Part shown: piece after piece, positions 5,832 through 9,964 of the stretch
Layout: every line of letters begins with the position of its first letter
Numbering within the stretch: the stretch's first letter is position 1
DNA from: Actinomycetota bacterium
GTDB taxonomy: Bacteria; Actinomycetota; Thermoleophilia; Solirubrobacterales; 70-9
Direction: 5' to 3'
Length of the DNA stretch: 9,964 bases
Assembly: GCA_005884305.1 (NCBI GenBank)
Contig: VAYL01000228.1
Span: 2,857-12,820, forward strand
Position numbers and translations under genes: made by a program
The notes under the pieces: generated by a model
Database searches by the model: none
Seen by the model: only the letters and a program-made list of their open reading frames with translations
What the model was told of the DNA's origin: nothing

Positions 5832-7060
5832 AGGTCCATTGCTCCGAATACCCGCAACCAGTCTCGCAGGAGGCGCGGGGTGAGGAAGAGCTCGCGCGCC
5901 CTTTCCTTGCCCGCACGCCCGAGCTGCTTTGCGAGCTCCGGGTCGCGGAGGATTCGAAGAGTCCGATCGGCGGCGTCCTCTGGCGAGGAGATCAGGTAGC
6001 CCGTCTCCCCGTCCTGGACCTGCAGCGGGATGCCGCCCACGTTGCCCGCGACGACCGGCCGCACCTTCCATAGCGCCTCGGTGACCGTGAGGCCAAACCC
6101 TTCGCGGAGCGACTTCTGCATCACGACGTCGGCCTGGGACTGGAACGCGTTCACCTCGATCGCGCCGACGTTGTTCAGGTTGTTGAGGATCTTGATGTCG
6201 GGATCGCCGTCCGCGTAGCTGAAGGTCTGGTGGAAGAACTCCCAGCCCTCGGGGTCATCGGTCGCCATCGATCCGACGAGCGCGAGCTGGACCTCGGGCA
6301 TCTCCTCGCGCACGAGCCGGAAGGCGTCGATCACCCCCATCGGGTCCTTCCACGGGCCGAAGCGCGAGACCTGGCAGATCAGGGGGCGGTCGGTGTCGAT
6401 GCCGAACTGCTGGCAGACGAACGAGGCGTCCTCGGGCGAGAGCGCCATGTTCTTCGGCGAGAGCGGGTCGATCGCCGGCGGGATGATCTGGACCTGGCCG
6501 TCCATCCCGTCCGGGACGTACTGCTCCATGTGGTAGACGGTCTCGTCGTAGTCGCGCAGGAGCGGCATCAGCCGCTCGAGCGTCTCGAGGTTGGGCGTCG
6601 AGAGGTCGATGTGGCAGCGCCAGATCCAGTTGCGCGAGTGGTTCGTCGCCCCGGCGCGCAGGGCCGCCGGCTGCGGGTCGTGGACGATGATCACGTCCCA
6701 GTCGTCGTCGAGGCTCTGCGCGTTCATCGCGTTGTAGGCCTCGAACACCTCCCACTGCTGATCCGAGATCCCCTGGTCGTCGCCCTGGAGGGAGTTGTGC
6801 ATCAGCTTGGTGACGTTGAAGAACTCCTCCCTCCCCAGGATCACCCGCCAGTGGACGTCGAGGCCCACGTCCCGCATGAGCGGAACGATCGCATAGAGGA
6901 TCTCCGATACTCCGCCGCCGAAGGCGGTCGCGCTGACGTTGAGGATCCGCTTGCCGGCCAGCGGCTCCGCACGCTGGCGGATCTCCTCGACCAGGCCGCG
7001 ACCGACGAGGTGGGTGTAGTCGGCGAGTGAGCGGTCGCCGAGGCCGACATCCTGGAGCAT
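5828..7060 (-). CDS. treT: Trehalose synthase TreT (GT4 trehalose glycosyltransferring synthase)
   Basis: TreT makes trehalose in one step from a nucleoside-diphosphate-glucose and free glucose, reversibly, in the cytoplasm; the family is known from Thermococcales and Rubrobacter xylanophilus. The 410-residue length is typical. Visible features include the N-terminal LADYTHLVGRGLVEEI (12-27), usual for TreT. The glycine loop SATAFGGGVSEIL (43-55) is followed by VHDPQPAAL (127-134) with acceptor-site His128 and WRCHIDLSTPN (147-157). The GT4 signature regions are VSRFGPWKDP (231-240) and SLREGFGLTVTEAL (317-330); the latter carries the E-x7-E pair E320/E328 that binds the nucleotide sugar. The ATG at 7060 begins 11 bp after the stop of the upstream phosphatase gene, with only a weak ribosome site; the 3' end overlaps the otsA start by four bases. 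The main alternative is another GT4 synthase, but the match along the length favours TreT. Confidence 0.9.
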   Translation of the reverse strand: MLQDVGLGDRSLADYTHLVGRGLVEEIRQRAEPLAGKRILNVSATAFGGGVSEILYAIVPLMRDVGLDVHWRVILGREEFFNVTKLMHNSLQGDDQGISDQQWEVFEAYNAMNAQSLDDDWDVIIVHDPQPAALRAGATNHSRNWIWRCHIDLSTPNLETLERLMPLLRDYDETVYHMEQYVPDGMDGQVQIIPPAIDPLSPKNMALSPEDASFVCQQFGIDTDRPLICQVSRFGPWKDPMGVIDAFRLVREEMPEVQLALVGSMATDDPEGWEFFHQTFSYADGDPDIKILNNLNNVGAIEVNAFQSQADVVMQKSLREGFGLTVTEALWKVRPVVAGNVGGIPLQVQDGETGYLISSPEDAADRTLRILRDPELAKQLGRAGKERARELFLTPRLLRDWLRVFGAMDL

Positions 7061-7071
7061 GCCGCGTCAGC

Positions 7072-7986
7072 CTACTTTTTGGCGCAGCCGTTCGACCCCG
7101 GTTCGAGCTCGGCAACGATCCGCGCGTGAAGCTCCGGCGTGCACGCGGTGACGCAGGAGACCTGAAAGTCGGCGCCGGAGCCGAGGAGCTTCCGTGGCCC
7201 CAGTGACTCGCCGTAGGCGTCCGTCACGATCGCGCCGGCCTCCTCGCAGACCAGGACCGCCGCGGCCAGGTCGTACGGCGAGTTGTTGAGCACCACGCCG
7301 TCGCCGATCCGCTCGAATTCCTCGCGGACCGCGGGGACGTCGGCGATCATCCGCGACCCCGGCTCGACGTAGGCGTCGAGCTGCCCGGTGACCACCCGGG
7401 TCATGTCGTAGGTCGCCGACCCGAGGTCGAATGTGCCGCCGCCAACCGAGGAGGAGTCGATCAACTCCCCCAGCACCTCCGCGACCCTTCGTACCGGCCG
7501 CCCGCGCAGCCCGTAGGCCCAGAACATCCGCGTGACGTCCGTGTTGGCCGAAAGCCCTGTGGTGGGCTGGACCCCCTTCCCCCGCTCGGCGACGAACGAC
7601 CGCCCGGACTTGATCTCGACGATGCAGCCGACGTGGACGTCGGCGAATGTCGGCTCGCCGTCTCCCAGCGGCGACGCCGCGACCGACACGCAGGCGCCCT
7701 CGAAACCGGCCATGGCCGGGCGCGTCCCGTCGATGGGATCGACCACCATCACCCATTCGGGGCTCCCGCCCGGCGACACCAGCCCGCGGTCCTCCGAGTA
7801 GAACGCCACGTCCGGCGCGCGTTCGCCGAGGAAACGCTCCATGTACGACTCCGCCCGCTCGTCGATCGCGAACGTGACGTCGCCGCCGGCGCCCGCGCCG
7901 GCGTGCTCCCGGCCGGCGTGCCCGCCAAGGTCGGGTACCACCTCCTCCCGCAGCGCCGTTGCGAGGCCTACGGCGAGCTCGCGCAA
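7072..7986 (-). CDS. Inositol-monophosphatase-family (FIG superfamily) phosphatase
   Basis: A cytoplasmic Mg2+-dependent, Li+-sensitive-type phosphatase fold of 304 residues; the substrate cannot be assigned. The metal-binding set of the family is complete: Glu65 in FYSEDRG (the GEE position), Asp83 and Asp86 in VVDPIDGT (81-88), and Asp239 in SPYDLAAAVLVCEEAGAIVTD (236-256), the usual WD-x-AAG-x-EAGG region with Tyr for Trp. The residues after DPIDGT (RPAMAGFEG) differ from the usual xNF of classic inositol monophosphatases, so it is a divergent subgroup, possibly acting on a sugar phosphate, 3'-phosphoadenosine phosphate or fructose-1,6-bisphosphate. The start is taken as the TTG at 7986-7984, three bases after the HtrA stop, because it gives the expected first helix. 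Its stop is 11 bp before treT. This tight packing suggests a role linked to the stress or trehalose functions around it. Confidence 0.85.
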   Translation of the reverse strand: MRELAVGLATALREEVVPDLGGHAGREHAGAGAGGDVTFAIDERAESYMERFLGERAPDVAFYSEDRGLVSPGGSPEWVMVVDPIDGTRPAMAGFEGACVSVAASPLGDGEPTFADVHVGCIVEIKSGRSFVAERGKGVQPTTGLSANTDVTRMFWAYGLRGRPVRRVAEVLGELIDSSSVGGGTFDLGSATYDMTRVVTGQLDAYVEPGSRMIADVPAVREEFERIGDGVVLNNSPYDLAAAVLVCEEAGAIVTDAYGESLGPRKLLGSGADFQVSCVTACTPELHARIVAELEPGSNGCAKK

Positions 7987-7989
7987 GGC

Positions 7990-9189
7990 TCAGCCGGTCG
8001 GGCGCTCGCCCAGAGTGACGTCGACGGTCTGCTGCTGTCCGTCGCGGATGATCTGAACCTTCACGGTGTCGCCCGGCTGGTGGCGGGCGATCAGCTCCGG
8101 CAGGTCACTCTCCTTGACGATCTTCTGCCCGTCGATAGCGGTGATCAGGTCGCCGCCGACGTCCACCTGCTGCCCCTGGAAGTGGATCTTCTGATCGGAG
8201 CCCTTCAGGCCGGCTTTCTCCGCCGGGCCGCCGGGCACCACCTTGGCGATCAGCGCGCCGCTGTCGGTGGGCAGGTTGAGGCGATCGGCAAGCTGCGGGT
8301 AGAGCGGCTCCGTTGTGACGCCGATGTATGCGTACTTGACCTCGCCGTTCGTTCGCAGCTGGTCGAGCGAGTGGGCCACGAGACCGATGGGGACGGCGAA
8401 CCCCACCCCCTCGTTGCCGCCGGAGTTGGTGCTGATCTGCTGGTTGATCCCGATCACGTGGGCGTCAGCGTCGAGCAGCGGCCCACCGGAGTTGCCCGGG
8501 TTGATCGCCGCGTCCGTCTGGATCGCGCCCTCGATCTGGAACTTGGTCAGCGAATCGATCGAGCGGTCGGTCGCGGAAACGACTCCCACCGAAAGCGACT
8601 GCTCCTGCTCGAACGGACTCCCGATCGCCGCGACCGGCTGGCCGACCGTCGGCTTCTCCTGTGTCGCGAGGGTGAGCGGCTTGAGGTCGAGGCCGTCCGG
8701 GTCGACCTTGAGCAGGGCGACGTCGGCGTTCGGGTCGAACCCCACGATGTCCGCGGGCACCCGGTTACGGTCGCCGAACTCGACATAGACCTCCTTGGCC
8801 TCGTGAATCGGCCCGCTCGCCCCGGCCTGGTCGGCGTCGGTGACGACGTGAGCGTTGGTCGCGATCTCGCCATTGTCGGAGATGACGAAGCCCGAGCCCT
8901 CGGCGGCCGAGCCGCCGCCACCGCCGAGGATGCTCGACAGGCTGCCGCCGGGGAAGATGGAGAGGACCGTGACCACGCCGGGCGCGGCCGACTGATACAC
9001 CGACTCCGGGTCGAAGTTCGCACCCTGCGAGGAGAGCAGCACCGTCCTGTCCGGCGTGCTCTGCGTCGAGACGGTCGTGACGGTGCCGGGCTCGCTCGAA
9101 CCTCCGCCACTGGAGCCGCCGCAGGCCGCCACCGCAAGCGCGAGACCGGCGAGCAGGGTCGCCGCCAGCGCCGAGCGCCGGACGCTCAC
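7990..9189 (-). CDS. HtrA/DegP-type serine protease with PDZ domain, lipoprotein
   Basis: An envelope quality-control protease that degrades or refolds damaged exported proteins. Residues 1-22 form a lipoprotein signal peptide, with the lipobox AVAAC putting the lipidated Cys at 23, followed by a Gly/Ser-rich linker. The protease domain covers about 60-275 with a full catalytic triad: His114 in IATNAHVV, Asp156 in DPNADVALL, and Ser234 in INPGNSGGPLL. A PDZ domain follows at about 285-395 (YIGVTTEPL, GALIAKVVPGGPAEKAGLKGSD, GGDLITAIDGQKI). The length of 399 is usual for one-PDZ actinobacterial HtrA. The GTG start at 9189-9187 overlaps the kinase stop as GTGA, so translation is likely coupled. 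The kinase-then-HtrA order recalls mycobacterial mprB-pepD, although most PepD homologues keep a transmembrane segment rather than the lipobox seen here. Confidence 0.92.
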   Translation of the reverse strand: MSVRRSALAATLLAGLALAVAACGGSSGGGSSEPGTVTTVSTQSTPDRTVLLSSQGANFDPESVYQSAAPGVVTVLSIFPGGSLSSILGGGGGSAAEGSGFVISDNGEIATNAHVVTDADQAGASGPIHEAKEVYVEFGDRNRVPADIVGFDPNADVALLKVDPDGLDLKPLTLATQEKPTVGQPVAAIGSPFEQEQSLSVGVVSATDRSIDSLTKFQIEGAIQTDAAINPGNSGGPLLDADAHVIGINQQISTNSGGNEGVGFAVPIGLVAHSLDQLRTNGEVKYAYIGVTTEPLYPQLADRLNLPTDSGALIAKVVPGGPAEKAGLKGSDQKIHFQGQQVDVGGDLITAIDGQKIVKESDLPELIARHQPGDTVKVQIIRDGQQQTVDVTLGERPTG

Positions 9190-9964
9190 GCCGGGACTCC
9201 CTCGGACTCCGGAAGCCTCAGCTCGAACCGCGTCCGGCCGCGCCGGGAGTCCACGCCCAGCTCGCCGTGCATTCGTATGGCGAGCTCTCGGGCGATAGCC
9301 AGGCCCAGGCCCGAGCCGCTCACGCGGTCGCCGGTGTAGAAGCGGTCGAACACGCGGGTCCGGTCCTGCGGCGCGATGCCGGGTCCGTTGTCGGCGACCA
9401 CGAGGCTCGCCGCCCCGTCCCGCCGGTGGGCTGTGATGGAGATCGAGGTTCCTTCCGGAGTGTGCGTCAGGGCGTTATCGAGCAGGATACGGATGATCTG
9501 CGCGACCCGGTCGGCGTCGGCGCTTGCGACGGCGCCGCCGTCCTCCTCGACGGCAATCGTGGAACGGTGCTGCTCGGCCACGGGGTCGAACTCCTCCGCG
9601 ACCCGCCGGGCGACCGACTCGAGCTCGACCTCGTCGGCCCGCACCTCCAGCACGTCCGCGTCCAGCTTCGAGAGGTCGAGAAGGTCCGCGGTCAGCTTGG
9701 TCAGCCGCGCGATCTGCTGGCGCATGGTTCTGACGAACTCCGCCCGTACCGCCGGGTCGGGCTCGTCCTCGTCGAGGAGCTCGACGAAACCGCCGAGGGA
9801 GAAGATCGGGGTGCGCAGCTCGTGCGACGCATTGGCGATGAACTCCTTGCGGGCGCTGTCCAGACGCGCGAGTCGCTGCTGCATCTCGTTGAACGTGCTC
9901 GCGAGCTGGCCGACCTCGTCCTGGCCCTCGTCCGGGATCGGGGTCGAGAAGTTCCCCTCGGCCA
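9186..9964 (-). CDS. Sensor histidine kinase, C-terminal part (5' end outside window)
   Basis: A membrane sensor kinase of a two-component system; 258 residues are visible and the frame remains open to the window edge, so the sensor domain and membrane helices are missing. The first 30 visible residues (AEGNFSTPIPDEGQDEVGQL, then ASTFNEMQQRL) are the end of a HAMP linker, so the ATG at 9884 is internal, not the start. The H-box is FIANASHELRTP with phospho-acceptor His47 (visible numbering). The ATPase domain has the N-box ILLDNALTHTPEG (Asn163), G1 VVADNGPGIAP (188-198), F-box RVFDRFY (203-209) and G2 SGSGLGLAIARELA (215-228), so it looks catalytically complete. No response regulator is visible; it is probably upstream, beyond the edge. 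The stop overlaps the HtrA start by four bases, suggesting the kinase controls or is co-produced with an envelope-stress response. Confidence 0.9.
   Translation of the reverse strand, partial: AEGNFSTPIPDEGQDEVGQLASTFNEMQQRLARLDSARKEFIANASHELRTPIFSLGGFVELLDEDEPDPAVRAEFVRTMRQQIARLTKLTADLLDLSKLDADVLEVRADEVELESVARRVAEEFDPVAEQHRSTIAVEEDGGAVASADADRVAQIIRILLDNALTHTPEGTSISITAHRRDGAASLVVADNGPGIAPQDRTRVFDRFYTGDRVSGSGLGLAIARELAIRMHGELGVDSRRGRTRFELRLPESEGVPA

Noticed and set aside
7633..9339. 568-codon open frame on the plus strand
   Set aside because: It lies antisense to the HtrA protease, the phosphatase and the kinase end, all with full catalytic motifs. Its product is a compositionally biased R/D/V/L-rich sequence with no domain; long antisense frames are common in GC-rich DNA.

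Overview
The window is very GC-rich, with dense, mostly non-overlapping genes. It looks like chromosomal DNA of a soil-type actinobacterium, most likely class Thermoleophilia (Solirubrobacterales/Gaiellales). The hints are a secreted repeat-type protein with an R-rich 'RYRFHATTGRRHYRFRAVVPGQ' type tail, a proline-rich protein ending in EFGFER, a TreT-type trehalose synthase beside OtsA, and a sensor kinase directly coupled to an HtrA protease. The taxonomic call is inference from family resemblance, not a database result.

Layout, left to right. (1) 1-264, + strand: the 3' end of a Pro/Ala-rich protein, followed closely by an exported protein of unknown function (284-1609). The C-terminal repeat of that protein continues in another frame to 1779, so the gene is broken or carries a sequence error. 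(2) 1780-2100: a gap with no convincing gene. (3) A divergent pair, a flavodoxin-family oxidoreductase on the minus strand (2101-2859) and a conserved protein of unknown function on the plus strand (2978-3682). Between them lies a perfect 30-bp palindrome (2924-2953), the best regulatory-site candidate in the window. (4) A DUF308/HdeD-like membrane protein on the minus strand (3672-4253), overlapping the preceding gene tail to tail by 11 bp. (5) A tightly packed minus-strand gene string, in transcription order: sensor histidine kinase (9964-9186, 5' end outside the window), HtrA-type PDZ protease lipoprotein (9189-7990), inositol-monophosphatase-family phosphatase (7986-7072), trehalose synthase TreT (7060-5828) and trehalose-6-phosphate synthase OtsA (5831-4387, interrupted by a frame break near 4986). 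A compound hairpin follows at 4371-4332.

How the genes may work together: the kinase-HtrA pair resembles the MprB-PepD envelope-stress arrangement of mycobacteria. Here the same run of overlapping or nearly abutting genes continues into two trehalose-forming enzymes and a small-molecule phosphatase, which suggests one transcription unit joining envelope-stress sensing, periplasmic protein quality control and compatible-solute synthesis. No otsB-type trehalose-6-phosphate phosphatase is visible, so the IMPase-family enzyme is a speculative candidate for that step. I see no mobile element, CRISPR array, rRNA or tRNA. The items most worth checking are the two frame breaks, the palindrome and the stress/trehalose gene string.
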